The notes: generated from the letters alone by a model not told the origin. A DNA stretch of 64,000 nucleotides from Pseudomonas fulva 12-X (GCF_000213805.1 NC_015556.1:4479001-4543000), one strand, 5' to 3'. Positions 28,447 through 39,616 are shown, numbered from the stretch's first letter. Numbers and translations: made by a program.

Positions 28447-30006
28447 ATGATCAACCCACGCCCCGCACCGGAATTGCGCATGCCGACCGCCGCCCATCGC
28501 CCCACCCACCGCACGCCCGCTCCGGCACGCGACTACCTGCTGGCCGCTCTCGCTGCCGGGCTAGGTTGCCTGCTGGCCCTGGCCGTTTCGCGCTGGCTGG
28601 ACCTGCCGAACATCTCCCTGGTGTTTCTCGCCGTGGTGCTGGTGGTGGCGGTGCGCAGCAGCGTCGGCCCGGCCCTGCTGTGCGCCCTGCTGTCGTTCGC
28701 CGCCTACGGTTTCTGTTTTCTGCCGCCGACCTGGTCGGTGGTGGTGCACCGCGAGCAGGACGTGCTGACCCTGATGTTCTTCCTGCTCATCGCCCTGCTC
28801 ACCGGTAACCTCGCAGCGCGCCAGCGTCAGCAGTTCCGCGACCTGCAGGTAGCCCAGCGGCAGACCGAAAGCCTGCTGGGCTTCGCTGGCAAGCTGTCCA
28901 GCGCCCAGGACCAGCGCGACCTGCTCGCCGCCATGCTCAGCCAGCTGGACCTGCCGGCCGAGCGCCTGTGCCTGCTCAGCCGCGACGCCCAGGGCAACTG
29001 GTACCAGGCCGACGGCAGCCGGCTGGCGCTTAGCGAGCTGGAGCGCATCAGCGCCGAACACGCCTGGCAGAGCCGTCATCCGCGTGGTTACGACAGCCAC
29101 AGCCTGACCCATCCGCACTGGTGGTGGTGGCCATTGATGGACAACGATCAGCCACTGGCGCTGCTGGGTATGCGCACCGCCCAAGGCGACCCGCCAGCAG
29201 GTGAGCAGCGCCAACTGATCGACGTGCTGTTGCCGCTGCTGGCCCACGCCCTGGCCCGTGTGCAACTGGTCGAGACGCTCGGCCATACGCGCCTGCAACA
29301 TGAAACCGAGCGCCTGCGCAGCGCCCTGCTCGCTTCGGTGTCCCACGACCTGCGCACGCCGCTGACCGCCATGCGCGGCAATATCGAAACCCTGCAGTTG
29401 TTCATCGACAGCCTGGACGCAGCGACCCGCGACGACCTGCTGCAAAGCACCGCCAGCGAAGCCTCGCGCCTGGACCGTTACATCCAGAACCTGCTGGATA
29501 TGACCCGCCTGGGCCACGGCGGCCTGCACCTGGAGCGCGACTGGGTAGCCGCCAGCGACCTGCTCGCTGCCGCTCTGCAGCGCCTGCAACCGGTGCTGCA
29601 GCACCTGCAGGTGCGTATGGATGTACCCGCCGACCTGCCGCTGCTGTGGGTGCAGGGCGCACTGATCGAACAGGCGCTGGTCAACGTGCTGGACAACGCC
29701 GCGCGCTTCTCGCCGCCCGGCGGCGTCATCGACATCCGCCTGAGCCACGACGGTGAGACGTTCAGCTTCGCCATCGCCGACCAAGGCCCGGGCATTCCCG
29801 CTGACGAACAGACGCAGATCTTCGATCTCTTCTACACCGCCGCCCGGGGCGACCGCGGCGGCCAGGGCACCGGCCTGGGTCTGGCGATCTGCCTGGGCAT
29901 GCTCAACGCCCACGGCGGCACGGCGCGGGTCGAATCGACGCCCGGCCAGGGCACCACCCTGATCCTGCAACTACCCCTGCAAGCCCCTGACGAGAACCCG
30001 GCATGA
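28447..30006 (+). CDS. KdpD-like sensor kinase lacking the N-terminal KdpD/Usp region
   Basis: A histidine kinase with the membrane and C-terminal half of KdpD. Four helices of the DUF4118 type span residues ~28-128 (LVFLAVVLVVAVRSSVGPALL, FAAYGFCFLPPTWSVVV); a GAF-like region follows, then the H box SVSHDLRTPL (histidine near residue 300), N box NVLDNAARFSPPGG and G boxes DQGPGIP and GTGLGLAI. Full KdpD has ~890 residues with an N-terminal osmosensing/Usp part; here it is ~520 and that part is missing. Start may be 28447, 28480 or the TTG at 28435. It overlaps its partner regulator by 4 bp. No kdpFABC genes are in the window. Confidence 0.85.
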   Translation: MINPRPAPELRMPTAAHRPTHRTPAPARDYLLAALAAGLGCLLALAVSRWLDLPNISLVFLAVVLVVAVRSSVGPALLCALLSFAAYGFCFLPPTWSVVVHREQDVLTLMFFLLIALLTGNLAARQRQQFRDLQVAQRQTESLLGFAGKLSSAQDQRDLLAAMLSQLDLPAERLCLLSRDAQGNWYQADGSRLALSELERISAEHAWQSRHPRGYDSHSLTHPHWWWWPLMDNDQPLALLGMRTAQGDPPAGEQRQLIDVLLPLLAHALARVQLVETLGHTRLQHETERLRSALLASVSHDLRTPLTAMRGNIETLQLFIDSLDAATRDDLLQSTASEASRLDRYIQNLLDMTRLGHGGLHLERDWVAASDLLAAALQRLQPVLQHLQVRMDVPADLPLLWVQGALIEQALVNVLDNAARFSPPGGVIDIRLSHDGETFSFAIADQGPGIPADEQTQIFDLFYTAARGDRGGQGTGLGLAICLGMLNAHGGTARVESTPGQGTTLILQLPLQAPDENPA

Positions 30007-30686
30007 CTGAAGCGCGCATCCTCCTGGTCGACGACGAAGCGGCGATCCGCAAGTTCCTGCGCATCGGCCTGCAGGCCCAGGGCTACCAGGTGCTGGAGGC
30101 CGACTGTGGCGAGGCGGCCCTGCGCCTAGCGGCCTTGGAACAACCCGATCTGGTGGTGCTCGACCTCGGCCTGCCGGACCTGGACGGCCAGCAGGTACTG
30201 ACCCGCCTGCGTGAATGGTCCGCCGTGCCGGTGCTGGTGCTCTCGGTGCGCGCCGGCGAAAAGGACAAGGTGCAGGCCCTGGACAACGGCGCCAACGACT
30301 ACGTCAGCAAGCCCTTCGGCGTGCAGGAATTCCTCGCCCGGGTGCGCGCCCTGCTGCGCAGCCGGCCAACCAGCGAAAAGCCTGCTGCGGCTCTCGCCAG
30401 CGGCCCGCTGCGGGTCGACTTCGCCTTCCGCCGCGTGACCCTCGACGATCAGGAAATCAGCCTGACCCGTAAGGAATACGCGGTACTCGAAGCCCTCGCC
30501 CGCCACCCCGGCATGGTCGTCACCCAGCAGCAGCTGCTGCGCGACATCTGGGGCCCGACCCACACCGAACACAGCCATTACCTGCGCATCGTCATCGCCC
30601 ACCTGCGCCAGAAGCTCGGCGACGACCCCGCCGCGCCGCGGCTGATCATTACCGAGGCGGGCGTCGGCTACCGGCTGATCGCCTGA
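30003..30686 (+). CDS. KdpE-like OmpR-family response regulator
   Basis: This 227-residue regulator has a receiver domain (ILLVDDEAAIRKFL, phospho-acceptor aspartate in VVLDLGLPD near residue 52, and YVSKPFGVQEF) followed by a winged-helix DNA-binding domain (EISLTRKEYAVLEALARH ... HTEHSHYLRIVIAHLRQKL). It matches KdpE closely. The start overlaps the kinase stop by 4 bp (ATGA). Likely targets are kup next door or distant potassium genes; that is inference. Confidence 0.9.
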   Translation: MTEARILLVDDEAAIRKFLRIGLQAQGYQVLEADCGEAALRLAALEQPDLVVLDLGLPDLDGQQVLTRLREWSAVPVLVLSVRAGEKDKVQALDNGANDYVSKPFGVQEFLARVRALLRSRPTSEKPAAALASGPLRVDFAFRRVTLDDQEISLTRKEYAVLEALARHPGMVVTQQQLLRDIWGPTHTEHSHYLRIVIAHLRQKLGDDPAAPRLIITEAGVGYRLIA

Positions 30687-30896
30687 GAGACTGTTCATGA
30701 TCTTTCATCCCGGACTCGTCGATTTAGGCAGCTGAGTGGCGGTAGCGGCCTTTCGTAGGGTGGACGACGCTTCACCCGTCCACCGCTTTGTGATCGTAAT
30801 GGTGGATGAAAAAAGCGTCATCCACCCTACGTAGCGAACGGCTGCTGCTGCCGTGTAGATACCGCCTCATGCACATAAATATCGTGAACAGGCCTC
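30687..30896. repeat. stop-codon-abutting MITE-like element, copy 2
   Basis: The element starts immediately after the KdpE-like TGA with GAGACTGTTCATGATCTTTC and ends ATATCGTGAACAGGCCTC. Its flanks match copy 1 (GGCAGCTGAGTGGCGGTAGCGGCC on the left; GAACGGCTGCTGCTGCC and GCCTCATGCACATAA on the right), but its inner cargo is a different inverted repeat (30755-30830). No reading frame is present. Confidence 0.7.
30755..30830. repeat. GTAGGGTGGA-type inverted repeat
   Basis: The arms GTAGGGTGGACGACGCTT and AAGCGTCATCCACCCTAC are inverted with one mismatch over 18 bases around a 40-bp centre. It occupies the place that a REP occupies in the copies at 13474 and 56224. Confidence 0.85.
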
Positions 30897-30968
30897 GAGA
30901 AACCTGAACGCGCCGACAACTGCGCGCGCTCTGTTAGACTCCGGCAACACCCCTAGCCGGAGAACACG

Positions 30969-31559
30969 ATGCCCAAGGTCGGAATGCAGCCGATCCGCCG
31001 CTCCCAGCTGATTGCGGCAACCCTGGAAGCCGTCGACCAGGTTGGCATGAGCGATGCCAGCATCGCCTACATCGCGCGGATTGCCGGCGTATCGAACGGC
31101 ATCATCAGCCACTACTTCCAAGACAAGAACGGCCTGCTCGAAGCGACCATGCGTCACCTCATGCAGGCGCTGCGCGAGGCGGTGCATGCGCGCTACCGGC
31201 TGTTGCGCGAAGACACTCCACGGGCGCGGCTGCGCGCCATCATCGACGGCAACTTCGACGAAACCCAGGTCAGCGGCCCGGCGATGAAGACCTGGCTGGC
31301 ATTCTGGGCCAGCAGCATGCATCAGCCGGCCCTGCGCCGCCTGCAGCGGGTCAACGACCAGCGCCTGTATTCCAACCTGTGCGGCCAGTTCCGCCGCGCC
31401 CTGCCGCAAGCACAAGCCCGCGCCGCCGCCCGCGGCCTGGCAGCGCTGATCGACGGCCTGTGGCTGCGCGGCGCCCTGACCGGCGAAAGCTTCGACACTC
31501 GCCAGGCGGCGCAGATCGCCTACGACTACCTGGATTTGCAGCTAGCCAAGGCGGAGTGA
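30969..31559 (+). CDS. betI: choline-responsive transcriptional repressor BetI
   Basis: A TetR-family repressor that releases the betaine synthesis genes when choline is present. The N-terminal helix-turn-helix spans about residues 10-55 ([18 protein letters not shown] ... [20 protein letters not shown]), which is typical BetI sequence; the C-terminal ligand domain follows. The length is 196 residues. In many pseudomonads betI, betB and betA form one tight operon; here 457 bp with two REPs and a palindrome separate betI from betB. Confidence 0.93.
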   Translation: MPKVGMQPIRRSQLIAATLEAVDQVGMSDASIAYIARIAGVSNGIISHYFQDKNGLLEATMRHLMQALREAVHARYRLLREDTPRARLRAIIDGNFDETQVSGPAMKTWLAFWASSMHQPALRRLQRVNDQRLYSNLCGQFRRALPQAQARAAARGLAALIDGLWLRGALTGESFDTRQAAQIAYDYLDLQLAKAE

Positions 31560-31599
31560 GTCCCGCCGCCCTCGCACCTATCTACGGACTGACATCTAT

Positions 31600-31648
31600 G
31601 CGGGAGCGGGCCATGCGCGCGAAATCGCGGGGCATGGCCCGCTCCCAC
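31600..31648. repeat. REP-like palindrome
   Basis: From GCGGGAGCGGGCCATG to CATGGCCCGCTCCCAC with a GCGCGAAATCGCGGGG centre. It is the first of two copies in the 457-bp betI-betB gap. A partial TGATGGGTTTCACCCATC motif follows near 31680, related to the repeat at 60421. Confidence 0.82.
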
Positions 31649-31737
31649 GGTGACCCGCTGAGGTGATGAACCTCATCATTTGATGGGTTTCACCCATCTT
31701 ACGAACTCCCTGCAGCTCTATAGACTGACGCGTATTT

Positions 31738-31795
31738 GAGAGCGCGCCATACGCGCGAATCGCGGGCATGGATATGCGTCCTCGCCCGCTCCCAC
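31738..31795. repeat. REP-like palindrome, insertion variant
   Basis: GAGAGCGCGCCATACGCGCG, TCGCGGGCATGG, then ATATGCGTCCT and CGCCCGCTCCCAC. Like the copies at 16668 and 60328 it has ~10 extra bases in the right arm. Confidence 0.75.
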
Positions 31796-31876
31796 GGCCA
31801 TCATTCGCCCGCCCCCTGAAAACACCTGAAGGCCAGCATCCATGCCGCTCCTGGCACGGTTTCGGTCGTCCTCAGG

Positions 31877-31906
31877 ATTTTTATTGATTGATCGATCAAT
31901 AAAAAT
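31877..31906. promoter_or_regulatory. probable BetI operator upstream of betB
   Basis: A perfect inverted repeat with 12-bp arms, ATTTTTATTGAT and ATCAATAAAAAT, around a 6-base TGATCG centre lies 110 bp before the betB start. Its core TTGAT...ATCAA is like the sites reported for BetI in other proteobacteria. I see no second copy before betI. Binding is inference. Confidence 0.7.
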
Positions 31907-32016
31907 AAACTAGGCTGTTTTTTAACCAAATCGGCTGACATCCCTTTTCACCTCGCTCAGCCACCCCATTTCGCCAAGGCGCCACGTGCGTCTGGCCCCG
32001 ATCAGGAGGACGCCCC

Positions 32017-33489
32017 ATGGCCCGATTCGCAGACCAGCAGCTCTACATTGGCGGCCAGTACGTCGACGCCAGCAGCGGCAGCACCTTTCAAAGCATCAAC
32101 CCGGCCAACGGCGAGGTGCTGGCCAATGTGCAGCGCGCCAGCCAGGACGACGTTGAACGCGCCGTGGCCAGTGCCGAACAAGGCCAGAAGGTGTGGGCGG
32201 CGATGACCGCCATGCAGCGTTCGCGCATCCTGCGCCGCGCTGTGGATATCCTGCGCGAACGCAACGATGAGCTGGCCGAGCTGGAAACCCTAGATACCGG
32301 CAAGCCGCTGAGCGAAACCCGCTATGTGGATATCGTCACCGGCGCCGACGTGCTGGAGTACTACGCCGGCCTGATTCCAGCCATCGAGGGCGAGCAGATC
32401 CCGCTGCGTGATACCAGCTTCGTCTACACCCGCCGCGAGCCGCTGGGCGTGGTGGCCGGCATCGGCGCCTGGAACTACCCGATCCAGATCGCCCTGTGGA
32501 AATCCGCACCGGCCCTGGCTGCCGGCAACGCGATGATCTTCAAGCCCAGCGAAGTCACCTCGCTGACCGCCCTGAAGCTCGCCGAGATCTACACCGAGGC
32601 CGGCGTGCCGGATGGCGTGTTCAACGTGCTGACCGGCCTGGGCGGCGAAGTCGGCCAGTGGCTGACCGAGCACCCGCGCATCGAGAAGATTTCCTTCACC
32701 GGCGGCACTGTGACCGGCAAGAAGGTCATGGCCAGCGCTTCCAGCTCATCGCTCAAGGAAGTGACCATGGAGCTGGGCGGCAAGTCGCCACTGATCATCT
32801 GCGAAGACGCCGACCTAGATCGCGCCGCAGACATCGCCATGATGGCCAACTTCTACAGCACCGGTCAGGTGTGCACCAACGGCACCCGGGTGTTCGTGCC
32901 GCGTGCCCTGCAGGCGCGCTTCGAAAGCAAGATCGTCGAGCGGGTCAAACGCATCCGCCTGGGCGATCCCCAGGACGACACCACCAACTTCGGCCCTCTG
33001 GTCAGCTTCGCCCACATGGAGCGCGTGCTCGGCTACATCGAGCAGGGCCGCCAGCAGGGCGCACGTCTGCTGATCGGTGGCGAGCGCGTCACCGACGGCG
33101 ATTACGCCAACGGCGCCTACGTGGCACCCACGGTGTTTACCGACTGCCGCGACGACATGACCATCACCCGCGAGGAAATCTTCGGCCCGGTGATGAGCAT
33201 CCTCGTCTACGACAGCGAAGACGAGGTGATCCGCCGCGCCAACGACACCACCTACGGCCTGGCCGCCGGCATCGTGACCCGCGACCTGAACCGCGCGCAT
33301 CGGGTTATCCACAAGCTGGAAGCCGGCATCTGCTGGATCAACACCTGGGGCGAGTCGGCGGCCGAGATGCCGGTCGGCGGCTACAAGCAGTCCGGCGTCG
33401 GCCGCGAGAACGGCCTGACCACCCTGGCCCATTACACCCGCATCAAGTCCGTGCAGGTCGAGTTGGGCGATTACGCCTCGGTGTTCTGA
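32017..33489 (+). CDS. betB: betaine aldehyde dehydrogenase BetB
   Basis: Oxidises betaine aldehyde to the osmoprotectant glycine betaine with NAD(P)+. The catalytic glutamate is in MELGGKSP and the catalytic cysteine in [12 protein letters not shown] (about residue 286); the cofactor loop [11 protein letters not shown] is present. The length of 490 residues matches P. aeruginosa BADH. AGGAGG lies 8-13 bases before the ATG. It is followed by betA after 164 bp with a REP between. Confidence 0.97.
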   Translation: MARFADQQLYIGGQYVDASSGSTFQSINPANGEVLANVQRASQDDVERAVASAEQGQKVWAAMTAMQRSRILRRAVDILRERNDELAELETLDTGKPLSETRYVDIVTGADVLEYYAGLIPAIEGEQIPLRDTSFVYTRREPLGVVAGIGAWNYPIQIALWKSAPALAAGNAMIFKPSEVTSLTALKLAEIYTEAGVPDGVFNVLTGLGGEVGQWLTEHPRIEKISFTGGTVTGKKVMASASSSSLKEVTMELGGKSPLIICEDADLDRAADIAMMANFYSTGQVCTNGTRVFVPRALQARFESKIVERVKRIRLGDPQDDTTNFGPLVSFAHMERVLGYIEQGRQQGARLLIGGERVTDGDYANGAYVAPTVFTDCRDDMTITREEIFGPVMSILVYDSEDEVIRRANDTTYGLAAGIVTRDLNRAHRVIHKLEAGICWINTWGESAAEMPVGGYKQSGVGRENGLTTLAHYTRIKSVQVELGDYASVF

Positions 33490-33502
33490 CCGCCAGCACA
33501 GC

Positions 33503-33568
33503 GTGGGAGCGAGCGGGCGGCGCATCGCTTCAGCCGCGAAAAAGCATCGCGGATGAATCCGCTCCCAC
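33503..33568. repeat. REP-like palindrome between betB and betA
   Basis: GTGGGAGCGAGCGGGCGGCG at one end and GGATGAATCCGCTCCCAC at the other, with GCATCGC and GCCGCG motifs inside. Its location within the operon suggests a role in differential mRNA stability, which is not tested. A CCCGTAGCCCGGATG piece follows. Confidence 0.72.
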
Positions 33569-33653
33569 AAGAAAGTCGCCGCCCGTAGCCCGGATGCCAT
33601 CCGGCAACAGTCACCGTGTTTTCCCGGATCACAGCCGGGTAACAGGAGGAGCC

Positions 33654-35363
33654 ATGACCCAGGAATTCGATTACATCATCATTGGCGCCGGCTCGGCCGG
33701 TAACGTGCTGGCGACCCGCCTGAGCGAAGATGCGGATGTCAGCGTACTGCTGCTCGAAGCCGGTGGCCCCGACTACCGCCTCGATTTCCGCACCCAGATG
33801 CCGGCCGCCCTGGCGTTTCCCCTGCAAGGCCGCCGCTACAACTGGGCTTACGAAACCGACCCGGAGCCGCACATGGGCAATCGCCGCATGGAGTGCGGGC
33901 GCGGCAAGGGCCTGGGCGGCTCGTCGCTGATCAACGGCATGTGCTACATCCGCGGCAACGCCATGGACTTCGACAACTGGGCCAAGCAGCCCGGCCTGGA
34001 AGACTGGAGCTACCTGGATTGCCTGCCCTATTTCCGCAAGGCGGAAACCCGCGACATCGGCGCCAACGACTATCACGGCGACAGCGGCCCGGTCAGCGTG
34101 ACCACACCCAAGGCCGGCAACAACCCGCTGTTCCACGCCATGGTCGAGGCCGGCGTACAGGCCGGCTACCCGCGTACCGATGACCTCAACGGTTACCAAC
34201 AGGAAGGCTTCGGCCCGATGGATCGCACCGTGACGCCCGAAGGCCGTCGCGCCAGCACCGCACGCGGCTATCTGGACCAGGCCCGCGAGCGGCCGAACCT
34301 GACCATCGTCACCCACGCCACCACCGACCGCATCCTGTTCGAGGGCAAACGCGCCAACGGTGTCGCCTATCTGGTCGGCAACGCCAATCAGGCGACCATC
34401 GCCCATGCCCGCCGCGAAGTGCTGCTATGCGCCGGCGCCATCGCCTCGCCGCAGATCCTGCAGCGTTCCGGCGTCGGCCCGAGCGAGCTGCTGCGCAGCT
34501 TGGATATCGACGTGGTGCACGAGCTGCCAGGCGTCGGCCAGAACCTGCAGGACCACCTGGAAATGTACCTGCAGTACGCCTGCACTCAGCCGGTATCGCT
34601 GTACCCGGCGCTCAAGCTGCTCAACCAGCCGGGTATCGGCGCCAAGTGGCTGTTCGCCGGTGAAGGCATCGGCGCCAGCAACCAGTTCGAGGCCGGTGGT
34701 TTCATCCGTTCGCGCCCGGAATTCGAGTGGCCAAACCTGCAGTATCACTTCCTGCCGGTGGCGATCAATTACAACGGCAGCAATGCGGTGAACGAGCACG
34801 GCTTCCAGGCCCACGTCGGCTCCATGCGCTCGCCGAGCCGCGGCCGCGTGCACCTGAAATCCAAGGACCCGCGCCAGCACCCGAGCATCCTGTTCAACTA
34901 CATGAGCCACGAGCAGGACTGGCAGGAGTTCCGCGACGCCATCCGCATCACCCGCGAGATCATGGCGCAGCCGGCCCTCGACCCGTACCGCGGCCGCGAG
35001 ATCAGCCCCGGCGCCCATGTGCAGACCGACGAGGAACTGGACGCCTTTATCCGCGAGCATGCGGAAACTGCCTTCCACCCGTCCTGCTCCTGCAAGATGG
35101 GCTCGGACGACATGGCGGTGGTCGACGGCCAGGGCCGCGTGCACGGTATGCAAGGATTGCGTGTGGTGGATGCCTCGATCATGCCGGAGATCATCACTGG
35201 CAACCTCAACGCCACCACCATCATGATCGCCGAGAAGATCGCCGACCGTATCCGCGGTCGCCAGGCGCTGCCGCGCAGCACCGCGCCCTACTACGTGGCC
35301 AACGGCGCGCCGGTTCGCGGCACGCCGAAGCGTGTGGTCGAGGACATGCGCTCGGCCTCCTGA
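33654..35363 (+). CDS. betA: choline dehydrogenase BetA
   Basis: A membrane-associated FAD enzyme of the GMC family that oxidises choline to betaine aldehyde. The FAD-binding motif [19 protein letters not shown] is at residues ~7-25, GMC signature [15 protein letters not shown] near 83-97, and the C-terminal active-site region with [10 protein letters not shown] and [13 protein letters not shown]. The ATG at 33654 follows AGGAGGAGCC and gives 569 residues. The frame is open back to 32496 within betB, but that is only a GC-rich overlap. No choline importer is encoded nearby. Confidence 0.97.
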   Translation: MTQEFDYIIIGAGSAGNVLATRLSEDADVSVLLLEAGGPDYRLDFRTQMPAALAFPLQGRRYNWAYETDPEPHMGNRRMECGRGKGLGGSSLINGMCYIRGNAMDFDNWAKQPGLEDWSYLDCLPYFRKAETRDIGANDYHGDSGPVSVTTPKAGNNPLFHAMVEAGVQAGYPRTDDLNGYQQEGFGPMDRTVTPEGRRASTARGYLDQARERPNLTIVTHATTDRILFEGKRANGVAYLVGNANQATIAHARREVLLCAGAIASPQILQRSGVGPSELLRSLDIDVVHELPGVGQNLQDHLEMYLQYACTQPVSLYPALKLLNQPGIGAKWLFAGEGIGASNQFEAGGFIRSRPEFEWPNLQYHFLPVAINYNGSNAVNEHGFQAHVGSMRSPSRGRVHLKSKDPRQHPSILFNYMSHEQDWQEFRDAIRITREIMAQPALDPYRGREISPGAHVQTDEELDAFIREHAETAFHPSCSCKMGSDDMAVVDGQGRVHGMQGLRVVDASIMPEIITGNLNATTIMIAEKIADRIRGRQALPRSTAPYYVANGAPVRGTPKRVVEDMRSAS

Positions 35364-35471
35364 GCCAGGGGCACGCCCGCGCCTGATCGGGGCGCGGGTG
35401 TGTCTGTTTGTTGCGACATTCGCCGCCAAGTTGGGTCACACTGTTCCAACCACCGCTGAACGCCGATCGCC

Positions 35472-36887
35472 ATGACTCTGCTCGACGCCCGCACTGCCCG
35501 CCTGCTGCCCTGGATCGTCGCCATCGCCTTCTTCATGCAGACGCTGGACGGCACCATCCTCAATACCGCGCTGCCGAGCATGGCCGCGGACCTGTCCGAA
35601 GACCCGCTGCGCATGCAGTCGGTGGTCATCGCCTACATGCTCACCGTGGCGCTGCTGATTCCGGCCTCCGGCTGGCTGGCCGACCGCTTCGGCACACGGC
35701 ACATCTTCTTTGGTGCCATCGCCCTGTTCAGCCTCGGCTCGCTGCTCTGCGCGGTCTCGCAGTCGCTGACCATGCTGGTGATCGCGCGCATCATCCAGGG
35801 ACTGGGCGGTGCGCTGATGATGCCGGTGGGGCGCCTGGTGGTACTGCGCGCCTACCCGCGTACCGAGCTGGTACGCATCATGAGTTTCATCACCCTGCCC
35901 GGCCTGCTTGGCCCGCTGATCGGCCCGACCCTCGGCGGCTGGCTGGTGGAATACGCCAGCTGGCACTGGATCTTCCTGCTCAATCTGCCGGTCGGCGCAC
36001 TGGGCTGCTGGGCCGCGTACCGCTTCATGCCGGAGCTGCGCGGCAGCGAGCGCACGCGCTTCGATCTGATCGGTTTCCTACTGTTCGGCGCCAGCATGCT
36101 GCTGATCACCATGGCCCTCGAAGGCCTGGGCGAACTGCACCTGCCGCACATGCGCGTGGTGCTCCTGTTGCTCGGCGGCTTGGCGTGCCTGGCCGCCTAC
36201 TGGCTGCGGGCCGGGCGCACGGCCAATGCGTTGTTTCCGCCGCGACTGTTCAACACCCGAAGCTTCGCGGTGGGCATCTTCGGCAACATCTTCGCGCGCC
36301 TGGGCACTGGCGCCCTGCCGTTTCTCACCCCGCTGCTGCTGCAGCTGGGCATGGGCTATTCGCCGGCCCAGGCAGGCATGAGCATGATTCCCCTGGCGCT
36401 CGCCGCCATGGCCATGAAGCCGTTGGCCAAGCCGTTGATCGACCGCCTCGGCTACCGGCGCATCCTGACCTTCAACACCGTGCTGCTGGGCCTTCTGATC
36501 ACCAGCATGGCGCTGGTCGATGGCCAGACTTCGCACGTGCAGCTGGCCATCCAGTTGAGCCTGATCGGCGCCTTCAACTCGCTGCAGTTCACTGCCATGA
36601 ACACCGTGACCCTAATCGATGTGCCCGACAGCGAAGCCAGCAGTGGCAACGGCCTGCTGTCGGTGGTGGTGCAGCTGTCGATCAGCATGGGCATCGCCAC
36701 CGGCGCGGCGCTGCTCAGCGGCTTCAGCCTGGATAACCCGGATGCGGCCGGTGGCGTGCTCAGCGCCTTCCAGTCGACCTATCTGTGCATCGGCCTGCTG
36801 ACCATCCTGGCCGCCGGCATCTTCCTGCAGCTGGCACCGGACGGCGGGCGCAGCGCCAGAAGGGTGAAGGTCGACGTCGACGAATGA
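35472..36887 (+). CDS. mdtD: MFS multidrug exporter, DHA2 family (MdtD-like)
   Basis: A 471-residue inner-membrane transporter with about 14 hydrophobic segments. TLDGTILNTALPSMA at the first helix and the loop GWLADRFGTRHIF are hallmarks of the EmrB/QacA (DHA2) group, and the sequence resembles MdtD. Substrates cannot be deduced. It starts 108 bp after betA and is probably an independent gene. The symbol is by resemblance only. Confidence 0.85.
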   Translation: MTLLDARTARLLPWIVAIAFFMQTLDGTILNTALPSMAADLSEDPLRMQSVVIAYMLTVALLIPASGWLADRFGTRHIFFGAIALFSLGSLLCAVSQSLTMLVIARIIQGLGGALMMPVGRLVVLRAYPRTELVRIMSFITLPGLLGPLIGPTLGGWLVEYASWHWIFLLNLPVGALGCWAAYRFMPELRGSERTRFDLIGFLLFGASMLLITMALEGLGELHLPHMRVVLLLLGGLACLAAYWLRAGRTANALFPPRLFNTRSFAVGIFGNIFARLGTGALPFLTPLLLQLGMGYSPAQAGMSMIPLALAAMAMKPLAKPLIDRLGYRRILTFNTVLLGLLITSMALVDGQTSHVQLAIQLSLIGAFNSLQFTAMNTVTLIDVPDSEASSGNGLLSVVVQLSISMGIATGAALLSGFSLDNPDAAGGVLSAFQSTYLCIGLLTILAAGIFLQLAPDGGRSARRVKVDVDE

Positions 36888-36960
36888 CGAGCAGTCGGCA
36901 GGCCACGGTGGCGCGCCTGTTACACTAGGGCCCTTTTCGAACGCTCTTCAGGCCCGCACC

Positions 36961-38340
<1,380 letters not shown>

Positions 38341-38376
38341 ACTCAAGCTGACGGACGAGCGGGCTGAGGGGGCTCC

Positions 38377-39612
38377 ATGCGCAACATTCTGGTCATCGAA
38401 GACAGCCCGCTGGTGCTCAAGATCCTCGAGCATCTGTTCCGCCATGAGCCAAACCTGCAGCCGGTGTTCTGCGCCTCCCTCGCTGAAGCCGAGATGATGC
38501 TGGAAGCCTCGGCCGAGCTGTTCTTCGCCGCCATCGTCGACCTGCACCTGCCCGATGCGCCGGATGGCGAAAGTGTCGACCTTGTCATGCGCTACGGCCT
38601 GCCCTGCATCGTGCTCAGCGGCTCGTACAACGAGAAACGCCGCGACGAGCTGCTGCTCAAGGGCGTGGTCGACTACGTGCTCAAGGAAAGCCAGCATTCC
38701 TACGAATACGCCTTTCGCCTGCTGCACCGCCTGGAAAACAACAGCCAGGTGAAGATCCTGGTCGCCGAAGACTCCGAAGCCACCCGCAACTTCATCCGCC
38801 ACGTGCTGGTGCCGCACCGCTACCAGATCATCGACGCCCATGATGGCGACGAGGCCCTGCGCATTCTCAAGGAGCAGCCGGACGTCGACATGCTGGTGGT
38901 CGACCACAGCATGCCGGGCATCAGCGGCTTCGAGCTGGTCAAGCTGCTGCGCCAGAAGATGAAGCGCAACGACCTGGTGATCCTCGGTCTGTCCGCCGAC
39001 ACCAAGGGCTCGCTGAGCGCCATGTTCATCAAGCACGGCGCCGATGACTTCCTGCGCAAGCCGTTCTGCCCCGAAGAGCTGACCTGCCGGGTGATGTTCA
39101 CCCTGGAGCGCCGCGACATGCTGCGTGCCCTGAAAAAGGCCGCGCAGTACGACGCCCTGACCGGCCTGAACAACCGCCGCGCCTTCTACGAACAGGGCAT
39201 CCAGCAATTCCAGCAGGCACAGCGCAACGGCCACAAGCTGAGCGTGGCGATGCTGGATATGGACCTGTTCAAGCAGATCAACGATGAATACGGCCACGCG
39301 GCGGGCGATGCCGCGCTGATCGGCTTCAGCCGGGCGTTCCGGGCAGCCTTTCCGGACACCCTGCTTGGCCGCCTGGGCGGCGAGGAGTTCGCCATGGTCA
39401 GCCCGCAGGATGCCGAGTCGCTGAGCCGCGCGCTCGACGAACTGCGCGCGCAGTGCGGCCAGATCAAATACGCTGCCAGCGCCCCGCCGCTGTCATTCAG
39501 CGCCGGCATCTACCATGGCGCACCCGAAGACCTGGAAAGCCTGCTGCACCTGGCCGACCAACAGCTCTATCAGGCCAAGCGCCAGGGCCGCGGACGCACC
39601 CTCTGGCAGTGA
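38377..39612 (+). CDS. REC-REC-GGDEF response regulator (diguanylate cyclase)
   Basis: A 411-residue protein with two receiver domains (1-115, ILVIEDSPLVLKIL and IVDLHLPDA; 125-245, ILVAEDSEATRNFI and LVVDHSMPG) followed by a diguanylate cyclase domain (255-410, YDALTGLNNRRAFYE, LGRLGGEEFAMV). The cyclase motif GGEEF is intact. The product-inhibition site RxxD at the expected position before GGEEF reads FPDT, so feedback inhibition is probably lost. Lysines are present in YVLKES and LRKPFCPEE. No partner kinase is adjacent. It starts 36 bp after dbpA. Confidence 0.93.
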   Translation: MRNILVIEDSPLVLKILEHLFRHEPNLQPVFCASLAEAEMMLEASAELFFAAIVDLHLPDAPDGESVDLVMRYGLPCIVLSGSYNEKRRDELLLKGVVDYVLKESQHSYEYAFRLLHRLENNSQVKILVAEDSEATRNFIRHVLVPHRYQIIDAHDGDEALRILKEQPDVDMLVVDHSMPGISGFELVKLLRQKMKRNDLVILGLSADTKGSLSAMFIKHGADDFLRKPFCPEELTCRVMFTLERRDMLRALKKAAQYDALTGLNNRRAFYEQGIQQFQQAQRNGHKLSVAMLDMDLFKQINDEYGHAAGDAALIGFSRAFRAAFPDTLLGRLGGEEFAMVSPQDAESLSRALDELRAQCGQIKYAASAPPLSFSAGIYHGAPEDLESLLHLADQQLYQAKRQGRGRTLWQ

Positions 39613-39616
39613 CCGC

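Noticed and set aside
32496..33653. Long open frame continuing betA upstream through betB (955 codons in total)
   Set aside because: It is in another frame over betB, has arginine-rich composition and no homology; GC-rich codons leave few stops. betA starts at 33654 with AGGAGGAGCC.
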